A stretch of DNA of 64,000 bases from Ianthella basta (taxonomy: Eukaryota > Porifera > Demospongiae > Verongiida > Ianthellidae), in assembly GCA_964019415.1 (NCBI GenBank), contig OZ025880.1:2968813-3032812 (forward strand). The letters run 5' to 3'. Positions 1 to 12,200 of the stretch are shown here, piece by piece. Under the pieces are notes generated by a model. The model saw nothing but the letters and a program-made list of their open reading frames with translations, was not told the origin of the DNA and searched no databases. A program made the translations under genes and the position numbers. Position 1 is the stretch's first letter. Each line of letters starts with the position of its first letter.

Positions 1-396
1 CGTGTTTGTTAGGGGGTTGCTGCAGGCGATCCATGGGGTTCCTTTGACGAAACGCAATATCCGCTCGCACCACTTTACGCTGTCAAAGGAACGGACCTTT
101 TCCACGGTGTACACTTGCGACACGCACTTTAGGGCCATCCCAGCGTTCCAATTCTGCTTGCACAGAAACGTATCTTGCTCCTGAGGTGCCCACTGGACGC
201 TGAAGAAGTGCACCGCCCACTGCTGCGGATTGTTTGGGTCTTTCTCCTGCCTCAGCGCCCCTGCTGGACCAGGCGGGTTTTCTCGGTCGCCTGCGAATCG
301 GTACACCAGACTACCTTCAGGCGTTGTGTAGTACTCGACTGGCCCGAAGAACCCTCTGAAGTCTTCCCACACTTTGCCTTCAATCACGATCTCCAT
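1..396 (-). CDS. Unrecognised protein, N-terminal part, runs off left edge
   Basis: From an ATG at 396-394 the minus strand reads 132 codons with no stop up to position 1, so the end lies outside the window. The predicted protein begins MEIVIEGKVWEDF and is rich in Trp, Phe, Tyr and Cys, as a folded globular domain would be. No signal peptide, membrane segment or familiar motif is visible, and I do not recognise the family. The stretch is clearly richer in G+C than the DNA just upstream. The ATG follows a purine-rich GGAGACGGAAG context, and an AT-rich TATTATAATATT lies about 30-45 bases further upstream, which could be promoter-like. It could be the first exon of a host gene or a transferred gene; only the continuation to the left would tell. 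The plus-strand reading frames over it look like shadows. Confidence 0.5.
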   Translation of the reverse strand, partial: MEIVIEGKVWEDFRGFFGPVEYYTTPEGSLVYRFAGDRENPPGPAGALRQEKDPNNPQQWAVHFFSVQWAPQEQDTFLCKQNWNAGMALKCVSQVYTVEKVRSFDSVKWCERILRFVKGTPWIACSNPLTNT

Positions 397-744
397 CTTC
401 CGTCTCCGCCCAACTACTGGGCGTGGCAATATTATAATACGCAAATCACGACTAGTCTGCAATATCATTCTTGTTACGCAATTGCAATATGGAAGCATCT
501 CACATTAACACACAGTGGCCTGAACATCGCAATGCAGGGCACCTCTCTAATGTGGACAACTGTACCAGCTTGTAGACTGCAGCTATATTCTTATTAGTAG
601 TAGTATGCCACATGCCCTCAGGCACTGGGGCCAAACTGCTCAGTGAGGCAAAAAAGGAACAGCAAAGTAGCTAGCTAGCTAGCTAGCTAAACATCATAAC
701 ACACACAGTCAGTACTGTCAGTGAGTCAGTTCAGCAACAATCAG
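397..744. other. Non-coding spacer with TAGC repeat
   Basis: I see no coding signal here. A (TAGC)n run lies at about 667-690. The stretch separates the left-edge gene from the LINE remnant. Confidence 0.4.
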
Positions 745-2150
745 TCAAGCCAGGTATACATGGAAGGGGGCATTAGCTACTAGAATTGAGCAGTCCACAT
801 CTTCACAATGGCTTTCAATACTGCCGCATGCTGACGTCCCTTGTCCACTAGCTATGCAGATCACCTTGTCATCATCCCCGAGACTATCAAAATCTTTGAT
901 TATTTGCCTCATGCACTGCAGGAGAGCTTGTCGTTTTGTGCCCCACGCATCACACTCCAACAACCAATGAGGCATATCCTCAATCTTCCCTGATTGACAC
1001 TCCCAACACTTTCTCTCCTTCCTCACGCCATTGTCCACTCTCAATCATAAAGGGGGCTGTCCCACCTCTCAACATCATCAATATTTATCTCAGAGTCTTA
1101 CTAGCTACATCCAACTATCGTGATTCACTCCCCTTTTCTCTTAGTAGCCACAAAGTTAGCTACCAACATAGGTTTGGTGCTAAGCTCACATGCCCATTCA
1201 TCCTCAATCAACGTAGCTACCTCTTTGTACAACTCTCTAGCATAACTTTGATTTCTAAACTGGATAAGCCCTGTACCTCCTCAGCTCCAACACCACACCA
1301 CCCAAATGACTTAAAGCACTCCTGCAGTTTCATATAATCTTTGACCCTCCACGTGCACACTCCATAGCTTCCATGGCAGTGCCTACTCTCAAAATCCTCC
1401 CTTTGTACAAAGGGTTAGACAGTATTCTAAACCAAAATGCAGCACGTCTGACCCTAGCTAGCCAAGCAACTGGCACAGCATCTGCTTACATCAGCAATGT
1501 CCAACACCAAAAAGATGTGCAAAGCCTGTAGCTAGCTGGATCTGGCTCAATCCGTCTAGCCTGTGGTGCATGGCAGCCTCAAACCTCAACTCAATACATT
1601 AACACAGGTTCCAGCCAGCAAAGACTGCAACAGTTGTAGAAAGGATCTGCCATTCACCTCTCCAACTGACTCGCGGTACCTCTGCAATCATACATATGTG
1701 CCCAAAGCCTGTGAACCTAGCTTCACCAGATGCTCTATCCTAGAACAGTCACTCTAGAAACTCATCTATCTCACACCCTAAAAGTTTATATAAGAGGAAA
1801 CCCAAGGGATTTCATCCACACCAATCTTGAAGGTAGCTGCACATCTGTTCACTCTCTTCTTCCTCATGTGCATCATAGCACTCTTCTCCACATTTATCTC
1901 CACAGACCACTCCTCACACCAAGACTGTAGACACTGCAGGCTACTCCTCATATCCTCTGCACTCTCAGCCAAAAAGACTGTGTCATCTGCAAACAGCTGA
2001 CAATACACCATCATTCCACCACACAGAACCCCACAGACTCTACAACTCTGATAGTAGGCTGTTTATAATATTATGTACAGAGTAAACAGAAGTGGAGACA
2101 GAACACATCCTTGGAGCAGGTCTCTCCAGTTTTTAATGCTCATGCACCTG
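745..2150 (-). pseudogene. LINE reverse transcriptase remnant, 3' half
   Basis: On the minus strand, fragments in several frames follow the order of a non-LTR retrotransposon. Near 2100 is a QGCVLSPLLF-like core, then CQLFADDTVFLAES at about 2010-1960, which is the FADD form of the catalytic YxDD box. Near the end (1044-745) is a Cys-rich tail with CWECQSG and PHWLLECDAW, resembling the C-terminal zinc-knuckle region of Rex1/CR1-like LINEs. Many frameshifts and stops make it non-functional. The matching upstream RT part lies at 2640-3150 on the opposite strand. Confidence 0.65.
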
Positions 2151-2639
2151 AGACATATTGCCATCGTGCAACCCCTTCAAGAACCTTGACCTACACTGTC
2201 AGTTCTCTGAAATTATGAAATAGGACAATAGGAAATAAGACACCTATTCTCTGTTCATGATGATGACGCATAGGTGGCTGGCTAGCTACTAAGGTAGACC
2301 CATCCTGAACTGTCCCTAACTGACTGGAATCATAGATACCCAAGGACGGGTTTGGCACTTCACAAATACTCGTGTGCATCTATTCGCTGGAACGGAGAGG
2401 TTCCACTGTAGCTACAACAGGGCAATATTAATAACTATAATGCATTGTAATGCCGAGCATGCAACGTTGGTACATGTGTCGCTAGACCAATGGGGAGCTC
2501 GAGGGGTCAAGCAACATCCAGGGGTCAAGTCATCCAGCAATGCATGCAATAATTCAACATGGAATCTACAGCAGGCCCATAGGCTGGTCAGGAAATGGGA
2601 GGATTCTTGGCCACACAACACAGTGAAGCAACACTGGAG
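2151..2639. other. Spacer between the two LINE halves
   Basis: No convincing coding sequence is visible. It lies at the junction between the oppositely oriented LINE halves and may hold unrecognised LINE 5' sequence or a later insertion. Confidence 0.35.
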
Positions 2640-3150
2640 GAGGATCTGGAAATAGTGAAGGAGGAAGTGAGAAGAAGCTGAAGATGAGAAAGGCACTTGG
2701 TATCTGTGTGATTGTGCCAGAGGTGTTAAAAGCAGGGGTGAAGCGGTGGTGGATTGGATGGCAAAGGTGTTTAAGATAGTATGGAGAGAGGGGGTGGCCC
2801 CTAGTGACTGGAAGAATGCAGTGATTATGCCAGTATACAAGAAAGGCAGCAGGCTGGCCATGGATTGCACAAACTATAGGGGAATTAGCTTAATGAGTGC
2901 TGTTGGTATAAAGTGTTTGCACGGGTATTGAATGAGAGGGTGAAAAGATTGATAGTTCACGAAGTGATGGAGAAGCAAGGAGGGTGCAGGGCTGGAAAGG
3001 TATGCAATGACCAGATATTCACAGTTAAACAAAATTGAGAAGGATAAGAAAATATACATGGCATTTGCGGACCCAGAGAAGGCATATGACAGCTAGTGTA
3101 AGTAGGAAGAAGCTTTGGAAAGTGCTAGATGAGTATGGGGTGAGGTGAGC
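2640..3150 (+). pseudogene. LINE reverse transcriptase remnant, fingers/palm part
   Basis: The plus strand encodes RT blocks: PEVLKAG, then WREGVAPSDWKNAVIMPVYK with NYRGISL after it (2746-2900), then EKQGGC.AG..CNDQIF and AFADPEKAYD at about 2960-3090. This is the RT region just upstream of the FADD box and is interrupted by stops and shifts. It complements the minus-strand half at 745-2150, so both probably derive from one element. Confidence 0.65.
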
Positions 3151-3468
3151 TTGCAGCCTTGCCACTATGTAAGTACCCCCCAAACCCAATCACATTCTGC
3201 CGCCACTGGATGCATTCAGTTGGTATGTTGCAGGTTCGTTTGTGGTCGACGCAATTGCAAGGTGAGTAACAACCCGTTGATCAACTCATCAGTTTGCATT
3301 ACGTGAAGCAATGAAGCTTGGTATTGTACGCCGGGACACTTGCATGTCACGCGCTATAATCGTGCCGAAAATTTTCAATTGATCGAAACAGTCCTTTCCT
3401 TCCTGGACCACCCCCGATCATGCGTTCCCATCTCTGATTTTACTTCCCATAAACCACACTATACTGAC
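3151..3468. other. 5' flank / possible leader of the NLR gene
   Basis: No gene recognised. Short upstream ATG frames (for example at 3311 and 3420) end before the ATG at 3469. If exon 1 is real these would be uORFs. Confidence 0.3.
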
Positions 3469-3549
3469 ATGGACCTTGTCATGATCATCCTGACTGTCTT
3501 TTTGGCCGGTGTTGTTCTCGTGTTGGCCACCTTCTGCGCCTGGTTTCGG
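3469..3549 (+). CDS. Candidate exon 1 of NLR gene: hydrophobic N-terminal segment
   Basis: ATG at 3469 opens 27 codons beginning MDLVMIILTVFLAG and ending ATFCAWFR, followed by GTGAGC, a good splice donor in phase 0. About 22 consecutive hydrophobic residues would form a signal anchor or signal peptide. The next candidate exon (6052) also starts in phase 0. Assignment to the NLR gene rests only on strand, position and phase. It could instead be the first exon of another gene or chance. Confidence 0.35.
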
Positions 3550-6500
3550 GTGAGCCTGAACTCTGCCTGGTTCTTTTACCCCAAAGTATCTCGTACGTGT
3601 ACTGTGAAAGGGGAGCATCGGAGCTCTCTGGCAAGGCAACGGACTACGGTAAATGATCGATCAAGATGCGAGCAGGTTAGCGATGGCAGTGTTGTAATGT
3701 GTGTTGTATTTCTGTGGTTGCTAGCTAGCTACATGGTTTAGGTAGCTTGCTAACAGATAGATACAAAGCGTGAAGTGACTTGAATGTTTCCAGTCCTGTT
3801 CGCGTAGTGCAGATATCACAGATAATGGAATCTCTGCCCATCCTGCTGGTGTTTTCTATTTTATTAACAAATATATATTATACGTAGATAGAGATCCCGT
3901 TACCATGGCAACGAGCCTCTTTTCGCCATCTCTAAATCTCGTAGACACCCCAGCTTTACCTTCGCACCACAACTTCTATTTCGTCTAGCTGGGCATTAAC
4001 TAAGGCGTGTCGTTCACACTGGGAATTTTATAGCAGAGCACTGCAGCTGTTCCTAATTCCTGTTACGATATGATTCACAGGTCGCCCAATTAACTTACTT
4101 GTTTTGTTGATAAGCAGGGTACAGCAACAATCCGGCTACGAAGCAGAGCCAAGAAATTGGACTGCAGCTGGTTATGAGCTATGCAGGGAACAGGCTTTGT
4201 TAGCTAGCTAAGTACACAGCTCTGGAAAACACTGTGGCTAACGTGACTGACAGTGAGTAAAGTTACGCTTAGCTGATGCGCTGCATCCACTGCAGCTGCC
4301 AACCTGTAGGAAACTACTGCTGTGAGATGACCAACCTAACTTGAGAACCAAATCACACAACGTTTTCTCCACCACTGTCAGGAGTAGCTAGCTGCTTCGG
4401 GAAGACGTGTGATGATGCAAGGACAAGTAGATAAGCTGATTTGCTGCCGCCTCCTCACCCAATCGTTTGGGATCTATAACACTTAAATGCTGACCAAGAG
4501 GTGTCTCTGAAGATGTACACCACTCGGCACTCTGGCGCTTTGCGCCCTCGTGCCTCGTGCTCTAATTATAAATCTCAGAGACACCTCTTGGTCAGCATTT
4601 AACTACATTGTCACTTTCTGAAGCTTGTACATTAGATATCATTAGGATAGAGACGTACCATACAATGTGGTCCATTAAGTTGCAGACTGTGGAGCCTAAA
4701 AAACATGATACCTGCTTTATATGGGAACGCTGTCAGCGACTCAGTGATTCAGAGACATCCCCTGTGGTCACATCTTGCCATTTTTATATAATACTCGGTT
4801 AGCTTCTGGTCACCATTTCTCAGCTCGTTCTGGTGGCCTAGCATGGAAAGGTGCTGATGAGCTCCAGAAATATGGTCCTATGCCTGCATGGATGTGTATG
4901 TCCTGTGGTTGCAACTTAGTCTGCCTTCCTGACTCTATACGAATAAATAGGGTCTGGTGACCTTCACCACATACTCGTGGCACGTTAGAATGCAATTATG
5001 GCGTGATGTCATGACAATAGTTCGCACCTATGTACGTGTTTGGTAGAGGAGATTGTGTAGTTGTGTTTGCTGTGTGCAGAATGGATACTCACTCGCTCTG
5101 TCAGAGCACGCTGAAGAGCGCAAGCCAGCAAAAGAACTGTAGCAGAGCACTTGCCATTTCCTTTGGGCAGGCTGGCAAACACGTTGCTCCAGCATACAAA
5201 TTTCAAGATTACTTCCTCCTGTTTGGGTCAAAGCTTCGAATATCCCATCTGGGTTGTTACCTTCGTACTAAGTACTTTCTTCATCTCCATCGCTACAAAA
5301 GTTGCGGGATTTAATACAAAGTATTTAGCCACAACTCGAGAGAGCTCCCCGTCTAAAGATATGGCGCAACGTGATAATTAGTTGCTGCGCAATGTGATTG
5401 GCTTTGCCAACATTCCGACAGTGGCTACGAGTATGTGGCAAAAGTCACCAAACCCTATTTCTTTGTGTTTGGATATTGGGGGAAATAGGTGCTGGCGTGC
5501 GTGACTATAGCTGCAACTTAGCATGTGCAACTTGCACACCATAAAAGCACAGAAACTAGAATTAATAATACTTTTGTACAAAGAAATAGTAAGGATGCAT
5601 TTGTAGGGATGACACAAAAAGTACAGAAACAAGTAAAGGCTGTTACATGGTGCAGTATTAACCGTCGTCCCTAAATTCAATGATGTAAGACTATTTATAA
5701 GGTGCGACATTCTTGCATGTAGGGACCATAGTTAATGCTCTATTGTGTAACAACCTCTACTTGTTCCTGTACGTTTTGTGCCAACCCTACATCCTTACCA
5801 TTGTAGAAATTTTAATTAATTCTAGTATTAATTATGTGTTTAGATAAGTGCATTATGTTGTTACTTGCACTGCATATAGATGTGAGCTAGGCTTCACTGT
5901 ATCTTCAGCCTTTTATTGTTTTTTGTATATATTTGCCCTTTTGCAACTTCACCTTGCACCTTGGTGTATTTTCAATATTAATAGCAACAATTATGTGTAT
6001 GCATGGTGCAATTGCTGTATAACGTCCATCTCATTTCTGACTAACCAATAGACTAGTGGACAGTTTGCAAAGGGAATTATCCCAGAGGATATTTCTGGTT
6101 CTCAAGACAGTGATTCCCCATGGCCACCAAAAAAAGGATCCTCTGTAAGCAAGCAGCAGTCTGATGAGATGCAGCCATCCACAGTTGCAGACCCTTCCTT
6201 GGCACCACTACCGAATGAAGATGTGTCCTTAGGTACCTATGACATTGTATTGTATGCTTGTGTGTGTGCACATCAGTGTTCTCTCTATATAAGAGCTTCT
6301 TCTGAAGGGTATGGTAGACTCTGATAGATTTATGTGATCTGATTGGTTATTCCGGGATCTCGGAATGAAACGTCACTGCGCCAGGAATGTGGGCTCAGTT
6401 TCCCAGACCACCTTTCGGGCCATGTATGAAATGGCAGCCGGAAGTGGGCTGGGAACGAGACTACATGGACTGAAACAACCTTCCCCACAATTTTTCTCAA

Positions 6501-9210
6501 TTTAAAACAGACAATATCTACAACGCAACGAATGTGAATTGTTTTACCAATCTCTTCCAAATGATTATTGCACACTGCATCTTTCAAAAGAAAATGCCAT
6601 GGGGACAAGCAGAGCAAAGTGAGGATCACTGTTGTTTGTGGTGCCAATGCAGCAGGAGATAAGTTGCCGCTGTTTGTCATTGGGAAGTCTAAGCAGCCAA
6701 GATGCTTCAAGGTAGTCAAGAATTTGCCCTGTTGTTACTGTCATGCTTCTTATTACAACGGCCAAAATATGCAATGACCAAGGGACGCTTCAATTAGAAG
6801 GGGGCCTAGCACGTGTGTTAGACCGGAATAGTACTTCTGAGCGCCTGCGTACGGAAGAGCGTATTGCTTTTGTTTTGCGGTGTACTGGCATTGACTGGAC
6901 TTGGCACTTGTGGGCTCCTCGCTATCAGCAAATACAGGTGCCACCTGGACATCCTCTTTGTCAAAGTTTGTCAAAGTGCAACAGAGAGCCCATCAACTGT
7001 GCTGTGACTCAGTTCCACTAACTCAAAATTGACCTTTAGTGCGAAGTGTTCCCTTTTATCAGATCTGCTCACATATTGTGAATGAAAACATGGCCGATTG
7101 CAAACGACACTCAGATTCAAAGCAGACTTCTTTACCGAGCCAAAGGATGCCAGTGGGTACTTGAGAACTTCCATTCACTCGATCAGTTCCACTAACTCAA
7201 AATTGACCTTTAGTGCGAAGTGTTCCTTTTTCTCAGATCTGCTCACATATTGCGAATGAAAACATGGCCAATTGCAAGCGACACTCAGATTCAAAGCAGG
7301 CTTCTTTACCGAGCCAAAGGATGCCAGCGGGTATTCGGGAACATATCATATCATGAAGACTATCATGAAGAAGTTTCACTCCAGAGATGAAGGGGGCGCT
7401 TCAAGAACAAAAAAGCGACAAAGTGCAGCAGGTGAGAACATGTTCTACGTACTTAAACATCAAAACGGCCTCTTGCTGTAGGCCTAATTCCTGCCTGTCC
7501 TGCCTGCTGCTGTGGACTACCACTCCTAAGTTTGGAAGTATTAGTTTCAAATGTATCTCATATCAAGTAAAACCGAAAAGAATCGGTATCCTGGTATTGC
7601 TATTCAACCTACCAGTACGAAGTGGAAGTTCGTATGTTATATTCAGTATCTAGTAAACACCAAAGTTAACTAACTATACCTAAATACTGTCCACCTGTAC
7701 CCAAGGACGCTTCAATTGGAAAGGGAAAAAATAGGTACACCCTAGTAGGCGCTTTAATTGGGGTGGCGCCTATATTAGAAATTATATGGTACGTCAAAAA
7801 CACAACTGATGGACCAAGGTGTTATCTGCACCTTGTAAGCATACTATAGGACACAATTGGTTCAGAGAGCATTACAAGAAATTGACGAACAATCTGACAG
7901 TAGCACCATAGAAATGTCAAGAACTTTGATCTTAGATGCCATGCTGATGCTAAAAGTTGTATGTAAGTGATAGAAAGCACAGTTACTGCATAATTTTGTA
8001 AAGCAGGAATCAGTGAAAGTGCCACCGACAGTAGCTACGACAATCTATTTGAAGGAATGCAAGAGCTGCAATCCATCCAGCCAGAATTGGTAGAAGCCAC
8101 AGTAACCCCTGAAGAGTGGGTCAATTCTGATGCTGTTGTCGAAACCAGTGCAGCAATTACAGACTAAGTCATCATCCAGGAATATCAGAGAACTCACGAT
8201 GGTGACGCCACTAGCGACAAGGACGGCGATGATGACTTTGAAGTGCACGACAAACTGCAGCTTCCACCGTTGATCAAACAAGTTTAGGCTGCTATGGATG
8301 TGATACAGCGGTATTCTCTTTATCTGGAAAGCACTGATGTTGCCTTACAAATAAAAGTTCATCCAATGATGCGGCAATATATAGTACAACAGAAGAATCA
8401 GGCCAAAATTACTGATTATTTGTGAGCGATTTGAGAAGATGACCCACATCACACAATATGTAAGCAATAGCTATGGGACAAAAACAGTCATGCGGGTGAT
8501 ATTTCATCAAAAAATGGATTATGGCATCATTCATATCTATAGTACAGTCCCTATCTTGTTGTCAAGTTTGAATCCTATATTCCTTCTCTGAACGAAGACT
8601 GCGAATTTACACTGTGGCCGTCGGGCGCAACGTATACGAACATGTCATGTACGCATGAAAAGCTATACATGTTATTCAAGGCAACCAAGCCTTGCTCGAA
8701 GTCGACGTACGTACACTACTCCGGCATTCCCAACGAGCGGGAAGACTTTCCCGTGCCGAGGACTAGGCAGGAATGCTTCCCACGACGACTAATCCAACTT
8801 GTCCGCCATTTGTGCCGTGACTGGAAGTCCATGTTTCTATTGCCTTTTCTTCGGCCAAGCACCTAGCGTAATTTCGTATTTTAGGCAAGCGTATTTTGGG
8901 AACTGAAGCAGCTATCAAAACGCAACAAAAGGCAATAGAGAGCTCAACCACTCATGACGGTTTAAAGCTAAAGCACGCACAGTTACTCTTTGAAATTTCT
9001 TCCAAATGGTGCATAATGGTGCGATAGAGCAAACTGCCTTCTGCCCAACAGAACCCTAGCTGCTGCAATGACTGCAGGTGTGCTGTAATGCACTTGCAGC
9101 TATCTGTGTGCCCTTCATCCATATCCCTCTCCTCTCATCTATGTCTTTTAGAGAGCATGTACATATGTTTGCATGTGTGTGTTTAGCTACATGTGTGTTT
9201 CTCTCTCTCT

Positions 9211-9266
<56 letters not shown>

Positions 9267-12200
9267 TGTGGGTGGGTGGGTGGGCGTGTGTGGGTGTGTG
9301 CGTGTATTTGATTGTGTTTTTGGCAACTCTGAGAATGTGCAAACTGTGTATAAAGTACATGTACTGTGCCGTTTTGAACGTGTGTAAAAATATTATTGAC
9401 TCTATTCATGTCCACTTCAATCGTGTTCATTCTTGCCTATGAAGTGTGTTTACAAGTGTGTTGATGAATTACACAAAATTTAATACTTGCAATAGCTACT
9501 ATATATTGATAACACAACAGCGACTGTAGACCGTAAGTATTTTAAGTTGGGCCGGCAGCCCCATGAATTTTATTTTTACTCGAAATACTTGTTTCCTAAC
9601 GTCTCTTCATGTACCTATTCTACATTTTAGAATACACAAATTAAGTGTTCGTGTTGCATGCATGTGTTGACTATTTCTATACACAAAGTACATTAGAAAA
9701 TGTGTGTCTAGTGCTAGCTGGCTATCTCCCCCTAACTATAGATGATGCTTATTTGCAAATTCGTCCCACCATGGAAGTGATATCCAGAGATGTGGTGCCT
9801 TTGATAGCTTTCCGATGGAATTATGTGGGTCTACAACTGGGGATGGTCCATGAGTGTTTAAATGTGATTGAAAAAGAGCAACGCGGAATAATGGAAGACT
9901 GCTGCACTGTCATGTTCAGTAAATGGATGCAAAATAGTTCAGGTACAGGCTGCAAGAAACGCTCATGGGAGTCAGTCCTGGATGCAGTGGACTTGGGACA
10001 CGGCAATAGTGCAAAGGAGACCATAATGAAGAAACTGAGTGAGGTTGCACCAGAGCATGGCTGCCAAGCTACTAACTGTGATCACAAGGTGACTGCATGC
10101 AAATGTGTGTAGTTAGATTGTTTACAGGCTGTGTGCAGATGTTGACTGAGGATAATCTACTCACATGAATTGATTGATGCGATTTCACAATGCAAGGCTA
10201 TTAGTGTCAACTATATGATTAGGAGCAGAGTGCTGGTTGTTCACTGCACACATACATAGTTAAGGGATTGCCCACTTTGCTCCTACATTATGTGCACTGA
10301 ATTTGGGTACATGACATGTACACCAACTCTGCTGCATTGAAGCCAATCAACCATCTCCTTGCTTCATTTGCTTTAGCTTCTACTGACATTATTGTACCAT
10401 AACCACAATGTCCCTTGTGCTGCAGTTTCCAATAGTAGCCTCTGTATTGTTTTGTTTGACCAGCTTGCCAGGAAGCCTCTGCCCCTAGCCCCAACTTGTC
10501 ATTGTGAGTGGGAGTGGAAAAAAGTAGCAGGTCTAGCAGAAGGTGTAAATTCCACACCTTGCAACCAATATGCTACTGGGTATTTATCAATAACATTGAC
10601 TACAAACAACGTTGGTAAATAAAACTCATGCAGTAACCTGGGCAAAACAATGATCAAAGTATGGAAACCATTGCCGCGTAGGCTTTCCTTGAGGATCACG
10701 AGCTTCACAGCTTGCAGTGAACGTATTATTGTCTTGAATACAGCTGTTGCCCTGTCTACTTTTGGTACAATAAGTGCCGGTGTCTCCATAATCACTGCTT
10801 TGCTCTGAGGCAACAGCAATTTCATTGGTCAGTGCGAGGTGTGGAATTTACACATTCTGCTAGACCCTGCTTTTATTCCATCACCGCAGGCGATGACAAA
10901 GTAGGGGCTAGCGGTAGTCTACAATCTTATTTGCCGTGCCATTCTCAAATTAGCACTTGTAACCTAGTTTCACATCTTGTTACTAAGGTTAAAACCATTA
11001 TAACTCCCTTTACACAGATGTGTTAATCTGCATTAAGAAACTGAATTCAAACCTCGGGATTGATTACCAATTGTGTTCCCACAGCAGCTCATAAAAATAG
11101 CCGGAAGTGTAGAGATTGTGTTGTAAGCCAGCATTTAACTTGTTAGCTGTGTTGATTATAATTTGGCTAAACTCAAAGAGATTGCTATACAGAGTGTCCT
11201 TTTTGCGTTGCAGGAGATACAAATGTGAACGAAATAATACACCCCGCTTGCAGTGGTTTGTCATCTGCTGCAGGATACGTGGCTAGACAGAATGGGGTGG
11301 GTTCAGTGTAAGGGCATGGCATAGTGTCTTTGGCCCAACTTTCTCGAAGTGTTCCATCTCACAGTTTCTCCACGTATTAGCTATCACGTTCTGCCATGTT
11401 TAACAATGATTAAAGTAGGCTGAACCCACCTGCAAGGTGGGTTCAGCCCAGTTGTTAATCTGGATTAAATCATCCATGTGAACTCTGCTTATCCAGATTT
11501 AGCCCAGATCTGACATATTAATCCGGGTTAGTAATCTATGTATTTTGCTAACCTGGTTCAACCTGGGTGAAGCAGTGCATTTTAACCCTTTGACTTGATT
11601 TTGTCCCTGTTTCAAGTGCACATGTAAAAGCAGTCTTCTTTTGTTTGTGGTACAGTTTTTTCTCTGCATGTGGGACATGACAGTCCGTTTACATAACGTG
11701 AACCTTGAGGTATTTACACCTGGAGGTGTTAACTTCTTACGTTGCCATGACTACGCACTCGCTGCATGTGATGTGTGTGTGATTTGAGAGGATTGAGAAA
11801 TTCACCGTCATATCCGGTGATGGCAAGAAACAAAACTGAAGAGGACAAGAAGAAGTTCTGGTAAGAGAGAAACAGAGCTGATGTCTTCGTCGTTCTCAAA
11901 CTTAAAAGGGATAGATGTTTCAAGTCTTTATATAAAGGAATTCACACTTGGAACTCTGCGAACGTTGAATGACATCATATGCTTGCTTCTGTTTTGTACT
12001 CCATATATGGTTTGTCATTAGAACGCCATGCGATGCGCTTGGTAAAGAGGCTTTCCTGCCATTGCTTTCACAAACCACCGTTGTCAAAACTCTGAGACAA
12101 TTTCTTGGCCAGATATCTAAAAATGAAATGGTTAGTCAAGTGAGTTTTCTACATTTTCCACAAGGGATTATGCTTTGCACCTTTTTATCTACAGTTAGGC

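Noticed and set aside
5030-5381. Overlapping 60-95 codon frames near 5.0-5.4 kb as NLR exons
   Set aside because: No splice borders in matching phase and no recognisable domain.
9078-9430. Open frames of Cys-Val or Thr-His repeats on both strands
   Set aside because: They are translations of a (GT)n microsatellite.
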